The position numbers were made by a program, and so were the translations under genes. 64,000 nucleotides of DNA from a virus. The stretch lies in IMG/VR virus record IMGVR_UViG_3300024306_000023, positions 1 through 64,000 of that record; one strand, written 5' to 3'. A model generated the notes under the pieces. That model saw only the letters and a list, made by a program, of their open reading frames with translations. It searched no databases and had not been told where the DNA came from. Positions 17,017 through 26,286 of the stretch are shown in pieces; positions within the stretch are counted from its first letter, which is position 1; every line of letters begins with the position of its first letter.

Positions 17017-18197
17017 TCGTCAGAGGTTCTTATTGCTGCTGTATGAGTTTCTCCACCAGAAACTTGTTTCCAATTGGTTCCTCCCGCGAATGTTGTGACT
17101 GGAGTGCATCTATTGGTTGTTGTATTGTCTCCTAGTTGTCCATAAAAATTCCACCCCCAAGTCCACAAGGTTCCATCAGTCTTGATTGCTGCAATATTAT
17201 TAATAGTACAAGAAACTTGTTTCCAGTTGGTTCCTCCTGCGAAGGTAGTGATTGGAGTTAGTCTTTGAGTATTGTCATTGACTCCTAGTCCACCAAATCC
17301 AGCCGATCCCCAAGTCCATAAGGTTCCATCGGTTTTAATTGCTGCTGTATGAGTACCACAAGCAACTTGTTTCCAATTAGTTCCTCCTGCGAATGTTGTG
17401 ACGGGTGTTAGTCTGTCTGTAAATGTATTATCTCCTATTGCCCTCCCACCATTAGATCCCCAAGTCCATAAGGTTCCATCGGTTTTAATTGCTGCTGTAT
17501 GGAATTGCCCCCCAGCAACTTGTTTCCAATTGGTTCCTCCTGCGAATGTCGTGACTGGAGTGGATCTATTGGTTGTCGTATTGTCTCCTATAGCACCAAA
17601 AAAACTACGACCCCAAGTCCATAAGGTTCCATCGGTTTTGATTGCTGCTGTATGATAACCTCCACAAGCAACTTGTTTCCAGTTGGTTCCTCCAGCGAAT
17701 GTAGTGACTGGAGTGGATCTATTGGTTGCTGTATTGTCTCCTAGTTTTCCATAAGAATTATCGCCCCAAGTCCATAAGGTTCCGTCAGTTTTGATTGCTA
17801 CACTAGTCCCCCTTCCACCAGAAACTTGTTTCCAGTTGGTTCCTCCAGCGAATGTCGTGACTGGAGTGGATCTATCGGTTGTATTATTGGTTCCTAATTG
17901 TCCAAGATTATTACGACCCCAAGTCCATAAGGTTCCATCAGTCTTGATTGCTATTGTAACAAGGTATCCAGCAGCAACTTGTTTCCAGTTTGCGCCACCA
18001 GCAAGTGTTGTGACTGGAGTGGATCTATCGGTTCCTGTATTGTCTCCAATAGCAAATATATTACGACCCCAAGTCCATAATTCCGGAGTGATTAACTGAC
18101 CAGCAATCTGCGGATACACAGACATCAAATAGTCTTTAGATATAAAACGATTACCTAAATCGCCATCAGATGAACTTGTAAAATTAATATTAGGCAT
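17001..18197 (-). CDS. RCC1-type seven-bladed beta-propeller, copy 3
   Basis: This 398-aa protein has a unique N-terminus (MPNINFTSSSDGDLGNRFIS, residues 1-40) and then seven RCC1-like repeats. Loops vary between blades (RSFFGAIG, SNGGRAIG, SAGFGGLG). The C-terminus is TAAIRTSDDLQGI, unlike copies 1 and 2. It overlaps the DUF4376 gene by 8 nt. The N-terminal 'DGDL.N.FIS..yL' is shared with copy 4, so copies 3+4 and 1+2 form two sub-families with different attachment ends. Confidence 0.8.
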   Translation of the reverse strand: MPNINFTSSSDGDLGNRFISKDYLMSVYPQIAGQLITPELWTWGRNIFAIGDNTGTDRSTPVTTLAGGANWKQVAAGYLVTIAIKTDGTLWTWGRNNLGQLGTNNTTDRSTPVTTFAGGTNWKQVSGGRGTSVAIKTDGTLWTWGDNSYGKLGDNTATNRSTPVTTFAGGTNWKQVACGGYHTAAIKTDGTLWTWGRSFFGAIGDNTTTNRSTPVTTFAGGTNWKQVAGGQFHTAAIKTDGTLWTWGSNGGRAIGDNTFTDRLTPVTTFAGGTNWKQVACGTHTAAIKTDGTLWTWGSAGFGGLGVNDNTQRLTPITTFAGGTNWKQVSCTINNIAAIKTDGTLWTWGWNFYGQLGDNTTTNRCTPVTTFAGGTNWKQVSGGETHTAAIRTSDDLQGI

Positions 18198-18846
18198 TTT
18201 GAGTTACTGGATTTGAAACTGGAGGAGTAATTTCAACTTCATAAACTGCTTCTTTTGTTTCACAAGCATCAATTTCTTGAAGTTTTGCAAGTTCCCAATC
18301 ATATGCTTCTTGAACTTTTGCATCAATTGCGGCAATAATAGTTTGAAGATCTGCTTTTGTCACTTCTACCCATACACCATTCGCAAACTTAAAATTAAAA
18401 GGACCGTCACCAGAAACTACTTTTGAAGTCAGAGCAAGTCTATTTTCTCTATCAGTAGAAACAGTAACTTCAGTATCATTTACAGTAACTTTAATTGTAG
18501 TATTTTCTCTGCGTTGCCTTTCTGGTTTTACTTGTAATTTATATACTTCTTTAATATCTTCTAGAGTTCTATCTGCTTTCCAATAATTAAAGACTACTTC
18601 ATCCTCTTTGATTTCGTGAACAGGACCATAAAGATACTCATATCTCGGATCAAATTCTGGTTGCTGATTTCTTGTAGGAAGAATTTTTACTTCATCAGTA
18701 ATTGATAAAGGAACATTCTGATAGTCAGAAGAACTAACTCTAAATCTTTCAGGAAGTTCAAGTTCTTCCAGTTCGGAGTTAATCATTCTAACATTAAAAC
18801 CAATGGGTCCTAATAGTAATTCTTGACCATTAACGAGTGCGTACAT
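18190..18846 (-). CDS. DUF4376-containing protein (putative fiber accessory)
   Basis: This 218-aa protein begins MYALVNGQELLLGPIGFN. The C-terminal half follows the DUF4376 pattern: R....i.v.v....v.vstDreNRlaLt, then FKFANGVWVEVTKADLQTII, an AID helix and WELAKLQEIDACETKEA. DUF4376 proteins are found next to tail fiber genes in many phages and are thought to assist or be part of fibers. It sits between two propeller genes with a late box upstream, consistent with a virion or fiber-assembly role. Confidence 0.65.
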   Translation of the reverse strand: MYALVNGQELLLGPIGFNVRMINSELEELELPERFRVSSSDYQNVPLSITDEVKILPTRNQQPEFDPRYEYLYGPVHEIKEDEVVFNYWKADRTLEDIKEVYKLQVKPERQRRENTTIKVTVNDTEVTVSTDRENRLALTSKVVSGDGPFNFKFANGVWVEVTKADLQTIIAAIDAKVQEAYDWELAKLQEIDACETKEAVYEVEITPPVSNPVTQNA

Positions 18847-18865
18847 ATCCTTATAGTTTTTCTTT

Positions 18866-18873
18866 TATTTATG
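18866..18873 (-). promoter_or_regulatory. Late promoter box CATAAATA
   Basis: CATAAATA lies ~20 nt upstream of the DUF4376 gene start and overlaps the stop of propeller copy 4. Confidence 0.5.
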
Positions 18874-20077
18874 AGATGAAGAAGGTAGGATCGGTGCCTG
18901 ATGTGACTGCTGCTGTATGACAAGGTTCAGATCCACCGCTATAAGATCCCAAAGAAGTAGAAACTTGTTTCCAGTTGGTTCCTCCTGCAAATGTAGTGAC
19001 TGGAGTGGATCTATCGGTTGTATTATTGGTTCCTAGTTGTGCTGAATAATTACGACCCCAAGTCCATAAGGTTCCATCAGTTTTGATTGCTGCTGTATGC
19101 TTGTATCCACCAGAAACTTGTTTCCAATTGGTTCCTCCTGCAAATGTTGTGACTGGAATACTTCTTCGAGTTGTTGTATTGTCTCCTATTTGTCCAGAAT
19201 TATTATTACCCCAAGTCCATAAGGTTCCATCGGTTTTGATTGCTGCAGTATGATTATATCCACCGGAAACTTGTTTCCAGTTGGTTCCTCCTGCAAATGT
19301 TGTGACTGGAGTTAGTCTATCGGTTGTATCATTATTTCCTAAAGAACCAAAAAAACCAGAACCCCAAGTCCATAGGGTTCCATCGGTTTTGATTGCTGCT
19401 GTATGATTACTTCCGCCAGCAACTTGTTTCCAGTTGGTTCCTCCTGCGAATGTAGTAACCGGAGTATTTCTTTGAGTTGTTGTATTGTTTCCTAGTTGTC
19501 CAGAATTATTAACACCCCAAGTCCATAAGGTTCCATCTGTTTTGATTGCTGCTGTATGTTCTCTTCCACCAGCAACTTGTTTCCAGTTGGTTCCTCCTGC
19601 GAATGTAGTAACTGGAGTGATTCTTTGAGTTGTTGTATTGTCTCCTAGTTGTCCATAAGCATTACGACCCCAAGTCCATAGAGTTCCATCTGTTTTGATT
19701 GCTGTTGTACAGTATACACTACCAGAAACTTGTTTCCAGTTGGTTCCTCCTGCAAATGTTGTGACCGGAGTATTCTTTTGGGTTGTATCATTATCACCTA
19801 AAGCACCAAAAGAATTAGCACCCCAAGTCCATAGAGTTCCATCAGTCTTAATTGCTGCTGTATGATACTGAAGAGCAGAAACTTGTTTCCAGTTTGCGCC
19901 ACCGGCAAGTGTTGTGACTGGAGTGGATCTATTGGTTGTTGTATTGTCTCCTAGTCGTCCAGTAGCGTTATGACCCCAAGTCCATAAGGTATCACCAACC
20001 CACTGGTCAATTAACCAACTTTCAGTTATAAAATAATTTTCTAAATCTCCTTCTGGAGATAAAAACTGATTAGGCAT
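18869..20077 (-). CDS. RCC1-type seven-bladed beta-propeller, copy 4
   Basis: This 402-aa protein has the N-terminus [22 protein letters not shown], seven RCC1-like repeats and a C-terminus with an inserted [20 protein letters not shown] loop. Blade framework sequences ([15 protein letters not shown]) are the same as in the other three copies. The start overlaps the end of the S74 fiber gene by 8 nt, which places it directly downstream in a fiber transcript, as adhesins or fiber partners often are. Confidence 0.8.
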   Translation of the reverse strand: MPNQFLSPEGDLENYFITESWLIDQWVGDTLWTWGHNATGRLGDNTTTNRSTPVTTLAGGANWKQVSALQYHTAAIKTDGTLWTWGANSFGALGDNDTTQKNTPVTTFAGGTNWKQVSGSVYCTTAIKTDGTLWTWGRNAYGQLGDNTTTQRITPVTTFAGGTNWKQVAGGREHTAAIKTDGTLWTWGVNNSGQLGNNTTTQRNTPVTTFAGGTNWKQVAGGSNHTAAIKTDGTLWTWGSGFFGSLGNNDTTDRLTPVTTFAGGTNWKQVSGGYNHTAAIKTDGTLWTWGNNNSGQIGDNTTTRRSIPVTTFAGGTNWKQVSGGYKHTAAIKTDGTLWTWGRNYSAQLGTNNTTDRSTPVTTFAGGTNWKQVSTSLGSYSGGSEPCHTAAVTSGTDPTFFIS

Positions 20078-23069
20078 TTAACTTTCTCTCCAATTCTTCA
20101 ATACGAATTTGTTGTTCTTTAATTGCTTCAATTAATACACCAACAATATTTCCATAAGAGACTGATTTCAAACCATTACTATTTGTTTCAACTACTTCTG
20201 GAAGTACTTTTTCGATATCTTGTGCGATCACACCAATTGAAGGTTTATTATTATTTATCCAATCGTAACGCACACCTTCAAGTTGTTTCACAAGTTCAAC
20301 TGAATTATCTATGGATCTTATATTGGTCTTTTGAGTTTTATCAGATAATGATGTAAATTGAGTTGCTGAAAGGTTTCCTGTTGCTGGGTTGAACTGTAGT
20401 TTTGATGAAGATACATTAACACCAGACAAAGTTCCAGAAGTTGCATTTTGGAAAAGTGGATATAAAGTAGAATTAGATGAGGTATCATCAGTAATTGAAC
20501 CAGCACTCCCTGTAGTTCCCTGTGTTCCTGTGGTTCCTTGAGTACCTTGAGTACCTTGAGTACCTGTTCCAGTTGTACCTTGAGTACCTTGAGTACCTGT
20601 TCCAGTTGTACCTTGAGTACCTTGAGTACCTGTTCCAGTTGTACCTTGAGTACCTTGAGTACCTGTTCCAGTTGTACCTTGAGTACCTTGAGTACCTTGA
20701 GATCCACCGCCGCCGCCGCCATCGCCAGATGGTCCTTGAATACCTTGAGAACCTGTAGTACCTTGAGTACCTGTTCCTTCAATACCTTGAATACCTTGAG
20801 TACCTGTTCCTTCAATACCTTGAATACCTTGAGTACCTGTTCCTTCAATACCTTGAATACCTTGAGTACCTGTTCCTGTGGTTCCTTGAGTTCCTTGAAG
20901 ACCTAAAATTCCTTGGGTTCCTTGAGTTCCTTGAGTTCCTTGAGTTCCTTGAGTTCCTTGAGTTCCTTGAACACCTTGGATTCCTTGAGTTCCTTGAACA
21001 CCTTGGATTCCTTGAGTTCCTTGAACACCTTGAATACCTTGAATACCTTGAATACCTGCCGCGAACGGAGTAGTCCAACTTACACCAGCGCCTGTAGAAA
21101 CTAAAACTGATCCTGCAGCACCTACTTGATTATAAAAATCTTTAAGTCCAGAATCAAACTCAATTGTATTGGTGAAGGTAGAAACGCCAGAAACATTTAA
21201 TTGACCGGTTCTAACACTACCAAAGGATCCAATACCAATATAATCAAGGTTTGAACCATTGATTGTCGTAATAATACCAGTGTTTACATATCCAGTATTA
21301 ATTACCGCAGTATTAATAGTACCAACACCAGTTACATTTAGATTTGTAGTGTTGATTACATTATCAGTAAACTGTATACTACCGGCAGCAAATGTTACTC
21401 CATTTGGAACTTGTGTACTTCCAACACCAACAGCATAATTAAATAAGAATGCATCAGTGGTTCCAGCACCCATTGTATTGCGCTTTAACCACATAATTTG
21501 TTTATAAGTATCCGGTAAGGTATTAATACCAGATGCTGACATTGAGATTAGTGGATAACCTTCTGTTGATGCAATCGCAATACCACCGTGATTTGCAGTA
21601 TCATCACTTGGTGTTATTGTCGTAGTAAATCCAAGAACAATATCTTTATCTTCTACTCTTACTTGTGCCGCATTAATAATTGTTGATGTGCCACCAATTG
21701 ATAAGTTTCCATCAATTGTTAAATTGCCATGAAAAGTTGAGTCTGCTGCATAGACATCAAATTCAGTATTAACTGCTAAAGAACCCGTTGTAGTAACACC
21801 AGATACAATTACATTAGTTGCATTAAAATTAACAATAGTACCAATACCAGAATAATTTAATGTAGTACCACTTAGAGTTGTTATAATACCAGTATTAATT
21901 CTACCAATATCAGCATTTACGCTACCAAAGGAACCAATACCACTATACTCTAAGTTTGATCCACTTAGAGTTGTTATAATACCAGTATTAATTCTACCAA
22001 TATCAGCATTTACGCTACCAAAGGAACCAATACCACTATACTCTAAGTTTGATCCACTTAGAGTTGTTATAATACCAGTGTTTACTTGTGCAAGATCACT
22101 TGCTACAGTATTAATAGTACCAATACCAGAGGTAATTAGATTAGTTACGATACCAGTGTTTACTTGTGCAAGATCACTTGATACAGTATTAATAGTACCA
22201 ATACCACTATACTCTAAGTTTGATCCACTTAGAGTTGTTATAATACCATCATCAGATTGAAATATAACGACTGTTCCAAATCCAATATAAGCATCAGTTG
22301 TAGTAACTAAACCAGTAACTGAAACTGAGTTAGCAAATAGTGCTCCAGAAACTGTCACTGATCCATCAGAACCATTTATAGTTACATGATCATTAACAAA
22401 TTGAGATCCAAAAATAAAGTTAGAAGTTCCATCAACAACATCAAATCTTAGATCTCCATTTGATGTAAAGATATTTGCAGTTCCACCGGTACCAGGAGTT
22501 CCTAAAGAATTATCATAATAAATTCCAAGATGATCTTGACCAGATCCATCTACATTGTGTCCAACAGTTAATACTGCTAATGTTGGATCAACAACTGCTA
22601 GCGATGATGTAGTAGTAAATCCAGCATAAAGATCATTCGCAGTTAAAATTCCAACTGTTGCTACGCCAACAACTTCTATGTTATTAAAAGTTGCTTGATC
22701 TAGATTTATATCATCTGCATATAAATCACCAGTAATTTCTACATCACCTTGAACATATAATGCAGTTTGTCCTGTTGATACTGGTGAGCGAATATCAACA
22801 ATATACGCTGGAGATGTGGTATTAAAACCAGTAAGTCCAGAATTTAATGAAGTAATTACTGTACCACCAAGTCCGATATTAAGTTCACTGACTATAGTGC
22901 TTACGCCAAGAACACTGATGTGTGTGGCTGCAATTCCACCTATGACTTCCAAAGTATTCTTTGGATTTGATGTTCCCAAACCAACATTATTGGTTATTGC
23001 ATCAACAACGAATATATTACCGTCTACTTCTAATCCATTACGGATAATAAAGTTCTTTTGAATACCCAT
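20070..23069 (-). CDS. Collagen-like tail fiber with C-terminal S74 intramolecular chaperone
   Basis: This is a 999-aa protein. Residues ~1-640 are repeated beta elements ([36 protein letters not shown]), ~660-840 a long Gly-X-Y stalk ([16 protein letters not shown], with a short GGGGGG interruption). The last 92 residues are a Peptidase_S74 domain: [10 protein letters not shown] with the Ser-Lys dyad at about S909/K914, [41 protein letters not shown] and a final coiled coil. The family trimerises the fiber and then cleaves itself off at the serine. A late box lies just upstream. Confidence 0.85.
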   Translation of the reverse strand: MGIQKNFIIRNGLEVDGNIFVVDAITNNVGLGTSNPKNTLEVIGGIAATHISVLGVSTIVSELNIGLGGTVITSLNSGLTGFNTTSPAYIVDIRSPVSTGQTALYVQGDVEITGDLYADDINLDQATFNNIEVVGVATVGILTANDLYAGFTTTSSLAVVDPTLAVLTVGHNVDGSGQDHLGIYYDNSLGTPGTGGTANIFTSNGDLRFDVVDGTSNFIFGSQFVNDHVTINGSDGSVTVSGALFANSVSVTGLVTTTDAYIGFGTVVIFQSDDGIITTLSGSNLEYSGIGTINTVSSDLAQVNTGIVTNLITSGIGTINTVASDLAQVNTGIITTLSGSNLEYSGIGSFGSVNADIGRINTGIITTLSGSNLEYSGIGSFGSVNADIGRINTGIITTLSGTTLNYSGIGTIVNFNATNVIVSGVTTTGSLAVNTEFDVYAADSTFHGNLTIDGNLSIGGTSTIINAAQVRVEDKDIVLGFTTTITPSDDTANHGGIAIASTEGYPLISMSASGINTLPDTYKQIMWLKRNTMGAGTTDAFLFNYAVGVGSTQVPNGVTFAAGSIQFTDNVINTTNLNVTGVGTINTAVINTGYVNTGIITTINGSNLDYIGIGSFGSVRTGQLNVSGVSTFTNTIEFDSGLKDFYNQVGAAGSVLVSTGAGVSWTTPFAAGIQGIQGIQGVQGTQGIQGVQGTQGIQGVQGTQGTQGTQGTQGTQGTQGILGLQGTQGTTGTGTQGIQGIEGTGTQGIQGIEGTGTQGIQGIEGTGTQGTTGSQGIQGPSGDGGGGGGSQGTQGTQGTTGTGTQGTQGTTGTGTQGTQGTTGTGTQGTQGTTGTGTQGTQGTQGTTGTQGTTGSAGSITDDTSSNSTLYPLFQNATSGTLSGVNVSSSKLQFNPATGNLSATQFTSLSDKTQKTNIRSIDNSVELVKQLEGVRYDWINNNKPSIGVIAQDIEKVLPEVVETNSNGLKSVSYGNIVGVLIEAIKEQQIRIEELERKLNA
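20520..21058. repeat. Tandem coding repeats of the collagen-like stalk
   Basis: Units of 9, 27 and 36 bp encode [14 protein letters not shown] and GIQGIEGTG triplets on the minus strand. They read as open frames on several strands, producing many shadow ORFs. Confidence 0.75.
21874..22079. repeat. Exact 93-bp tandem duplication in the S74 fiber gene
   Basis: Two consecutive 93-bp units beginning at 21874 and 21967 appear identical and a third begins at 22060 and diverges after ~20 bp. Each encodes a 31-residue block ([18 protein letters not shown] followed by [13 protein letters not shown]). Confidence 0.75.
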
Positions 23070-23093
23070 TGGAGGAGAGCGCCTACCTTTTTT

Positions 23094-23101
23094 TTATTTA
23101 G
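23094..23101 (-). promoter_or_regulatory. Late promoter-like box CTAAATAA
   Basis: CTAAATAA lies ~25 nt upstream of the S74 fiber start codon. Confidence 0.4.
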
Positions 23102-23106
23102 GTATA

Positions 23107-26100
23107 TTAAACTCTAGTTCCACACTCATCAATTGCACCAGTACTAGAGTAAAAAGCACCAGAACCTGCAATTGCAGATTGAATTTCAGTTACAGTATTA
23201 TAACTGTAATTTACATATACTTCAATCCAATAATTCATTTCTTGAGAAGTGGGAGGTCTATTGAAAGAATTTTTATACTGTTGAGCAATTCTGCTTATTA
23301 GATCGCTCCAACTAGCTCCTTTAATAGATTGTGTCCATGAAATAGAGATCCAACCTCCTATTCCATTAGATCCGTTAGTATTTTTTCCTCCACCATTTCC
23401 ACCAGAACGATAAAGTGCTCCTGCATTAGTTACCGATCCATCACTTCCATTATTAACTCCACCATTACCAGTATTATTAACATTTGTTCCATTATATGTT
23501 TGCCATGAACTGGGAGTTCCACCACCACCAGTACCTCCCAAACTTCTTCCTCCACCATAACCACCTCTTCCTCTTAGAAGATCACTCCAAGTACCATCAG
23601 AATTTTGAGTTTGAATCGCTGAACCCTGACCAGTCATCCCAAAACTTCCCGTTCCCCCTGAAAGATTTGGAGTCCTTCCAGCATCACCACCAGGAGCACC
23701 AGCACCACCAGGACCATAGATAATTTTATATATTCTTCCGGGAGAAGTGAAAATAGTACCAAATGCTCTACCTCCTCCTCCACCACCACCACCTAAGCGG
23801 GGATCTCCACCACCACCACCACCACCACCACCACCATTACACTCACAATTAATTGAATAAACATTATTAGGAACAGTAAAATAGGTCTCAGTTTTTGATG
23901 GAACACTATTTCCATCATAAGTCTGAGCTCCAGTAGTATTCAAAGATCTTCTCGATTCACTGGCCAACCCATAACCAGAGGCACCAGTATAATAATAAGC
24001 ATAACCCTGTCCAGCATCAGATAAAGTATAATTTATTGCTACACCAGCTGCAACATTTTCTACATTTGTTGTTTTTGTGCAAGATGCAACATTCACTGTA
24101 ACACTCTTAGTTGCAGAATCTGCGCATCCACTATTTGAAACTGCTCTTATTGTATAAGTTGTTGTAGATTTTAAATTATTCAAAGTAATTGATCCCGATG
24201 TAGCACTTACTCCAAAGTTAGAAACCACACTACTTGCGTTGGATGATGACCAACTTAAGGTTACACTTCCGTTATACGCAATGCTTGTCGAACTAGCATT
24301 TAACTGAACATCAGCAGTACTATTAACCAAAACTGTTATAGAAGAAGTTGCTGTAGTATTATCAGTGCTTCTAGCAGTAATTGAAAAAGTTGTAGTTTGT
24401 TTTAAAGGTCCAACAGAAAGTGATCCTGATGTAGTTACTCCGGTGAATCCATTCGTTGTTATGCTTGCGGCTTTAGTAGTGAACCAAGTTAGTGTGCTAC
24501 TTTCATTACAAGAAATTGTAGAAGGATTTGCGGTAATAGTAGCAGTAGGATCATTAGTAGATCTAGAAGATATTGACCAATTAGAAGATGTTGTAATTGG
24601 AGATGGTATATTATTATTAGCAGTTAGAGTTACAGTTGTTGTTCTTGTTGTCGAGAAATCTGGAGCTGTCATGAAAACAGTACATGCAACTCCAGGAAGA
24701 ACTGTTAAATTATTTCCAATAGTACCATTTACATTTAAATATGAACTTGTATTTGAAGTATTAACAACAACTCCACAATCACTATCATAGCTTACTGGAG
24801 TAAAAGTTACAGATTTTAATGAAGCGGGATCTGCATCTGAAACATTAGTAAATGTTGGAGCAACTAATGTACAATTTCTAACAGCACTTTGAACGATCCA
24901 GGTATCATTAATTGTTTGAGATACGATATTATTAATATCAGTATTATCAGTACCGGAAACATTAAATCTAGTTAAAACTGAACCATTTGAAGCTGGAGAA
25001 GTAGTAATTTTTAAATTAATTACATCACCATTGCGAATTTGAGCAGGATCTGCACTAAAATCCCTTACAACAACACCTCCTCTAGTGATTCTAAATTGTC
25101 CACCATCATTATTATTTGTTAAGAATGCACTTGCAAAATCATTAGCATGAGTTGTAATTCCAGAAATAGTAATAGGATCACTAATAGTAGATATATTTCT
25201 TCCTTGTCCAGATTTATCCACAAACTGAAACTGATTTGGAATAGTGTCACTTATAATCGGTCTTGTAGTAAGTCTAAAAGTACTAGTAACACCCACAGGA
25301 GTATTTGCGCCAGTAATTGTTAGAATTGCAGATGTATTTGTACTATAACTAGGAGAAGAATTTAATCGCAAAGTTAAAACATCACCATTATAAACAGTTG
25401 TTGGATTTGCATTAAAATCTCTAACGATAGACGATGCTCTTACAACTTTCAAAAATCCACCAGAAACTGTCGCAGTCAATGGCACAGGAGCTGTAAAAGT
25501 ATTAGTATCTGCACCAGATAATACTATTGGAACACTATCAAAAGAAGATGAGAGACCAACATTTACATAATTTGGAAAAGAAAATTGATCGACAGTTGTA
25601 TCAGATGCTCTAGTTGAAACAGAAAATGATGCGGTATAAGTTCCTACAGTAAATGTGGTGTTATTAACTTCCGAATAATTTGTAGGTCCTGAAAGAGTTA
25701 TTGCAATAGTGTCACCATTTCCAACTGTTGCAGCAACACCTGTCGGACCTCCATTTTTACTGAAAGATCCAATACCAGAAGTAATCGATGCATTTGTAGG
25801 AACAGAAGTTTCTATTCCAGTAATTGTAATCGTATTACTAGTTCTTACAACACCCAATTCCTGATTAGAAAAACTAGTAAATGTAAATGGATCCGGAGTT
25901 AAATCTTTATTTCTTGTAGTAACTACCCAATCTTTGTTTAGTTTACCAACTTTAACTCTAGAAAAATATGATTTAGAAAAATCTGCATCAGTTCCTTTGG
26001 TAGTTGGAATCCTAATAGAAATCGTTTGATTATTTCTAACATAAACAGGTCCACTTGTAAATATTCCACTACTAACCGCAATCGATGATCCAGCACTAAC

Positions 26101-26274
26101 AGACACTAATATTTTATTGTTAATTCCACTGATAGTCACTGGTCCAGTAGTATATGCTATACCCGGTTCGGCATTACTCACATTAGTGAAAGAAAAATCA
26201 TTAGGCAAATCATCAAGATTTCCTCTATAAGAGTATTCTGAAGAATCTCCAATTGCACCTAGAAGTGGACTCAT
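23107..26274 (-). CDS. Ig-like, polyglycine-tailed virion surface protein
   Basis: This is a 1055-aa protein. Residues ~1-480 contain repeating ~100-residue beta-sandwich units with the recurring element 'vrNGDtv.lr.ttp..' (TVYNGDVLTLRLNSS, QIRNGDVINLKITTS). Residues ~550-720 hold bacterial-Ig/PKD-like units (TITANPSTISCNESSTLTW, STSIAYNGSVTLSWSSSN). From ~815 to 960 there is a glycine-rich region with Gly runs (GGGGGGGGGG, GPGGAGAPGG, GRGGYGGG, GGTGGGG) separated by short variable loops. The last ~65 residues are helical (RIAQQYKNSFNRPPTSQEMNYW), similar to DUF4214-type modules. It sits between two large fiber or structural genes. An adhesin role is plausible; no enzymatic site is visible. 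Confidence 0.65.
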   Translation of the reverse strand: MSPLLGAIGDSSEYSYRGNLDDLPNDFSFTNVSNAEPGIAYTTGPVTISGINNKILVSVSAGSSIAVSSGIFTSGPVYVRNNQTISIRIPTTKGTDADFSKSYFSRVKVGKLNKDWVVTTRNKDLTPDPFTFTSFSNQELGVVRTSNTITITGIETSVPTNASITSGIGSFSKNGGPTGVAATVGNGDTIAITLSGPTNYSEVNNTTFTVGTYTASFSVSTRASDTTVDQFSFPNYVNVGLSSSFDSVPIVLSGADTNTFTAPVPLTATVSGGFLKVVRASSIVRDFNANPTTVYNGDVLTLRLNSSPSYSTNTSAILTITGANTPVGVTSTFRLTTRPIISDTIPNQFQFVDKSGQGRNISTISDPITISGITTHANDFASAFLTNNNDGGQFRITRGGVVVRDFSADPAQIRNGDVINLKITTSPASNGSVLTRFNVSGTDNTDINNIVSQTINDTWIVQSAVRNCTLVAPTFTNVSDADPASLKSVTFTPVSYDSDCGVVVNTSNTSSYLNVNGTIGNNLTVLPGVACTVFMTAPDFSTTRTTTVTLTANNNIPSPITTSSNWSISSRSTNDPTATITANPSTISCNESSTLTWFTTKAASITTNGFTGVTTSGSLSVGPLKQTTTFSITARSTDNTTATSSITVLVNSTADVQLNASSTSIAYNGSVTLSWSSSNASSVVSNFGVSATSGSITLNNLKSTTTYTIRAVSNSGCADSATKSVTVNVASCTKTTNVENVAAGVAINYTLSDAGQGYAYYYTGASGYGLASESRRSLNTTGAQTYDGNSVPSKTETYFTVPNNVYSINCECNGGGGGGGGGGDPRLGGGGGGGGRAFGTIFTSPGRIYKIIYGPGGAGAPGGDAGRTPNLSGGTGSFGMTGQGSAIQTQNSDGTWSDLLRGRGGYGGGRSLGGTGGGGTPSSWQTYNGTNVNNTGNGGVNNGSDGSVTNAGALYRSGGNGGGKNTNGSNGIGGWISISWTQSIKGASWSDLISRIAQQYKNSFNRPPTSQEMNYWIEVYVNYSYNTVTEIQSAIAGSGAFYSSTGAIDECGTRV

Positions 26275-26286
26275 TTACTGCTCTCC

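Noticed and set aside
10318-20077. Diversity-generating retroelement acting on the propellers
   Set aside because: No reverse transcriptase, no template repeat and no adenine-biased variation could be seen; ordinary duplication and gene conversion explain the pattern.
20318-21104. Several Lys/Leu/Val-, Ser- or Arg-rich ORFs over the second collagen region
   Set aside because: They are frame shadows of the Gly-X-Y repeat in the S74 fiber gene.
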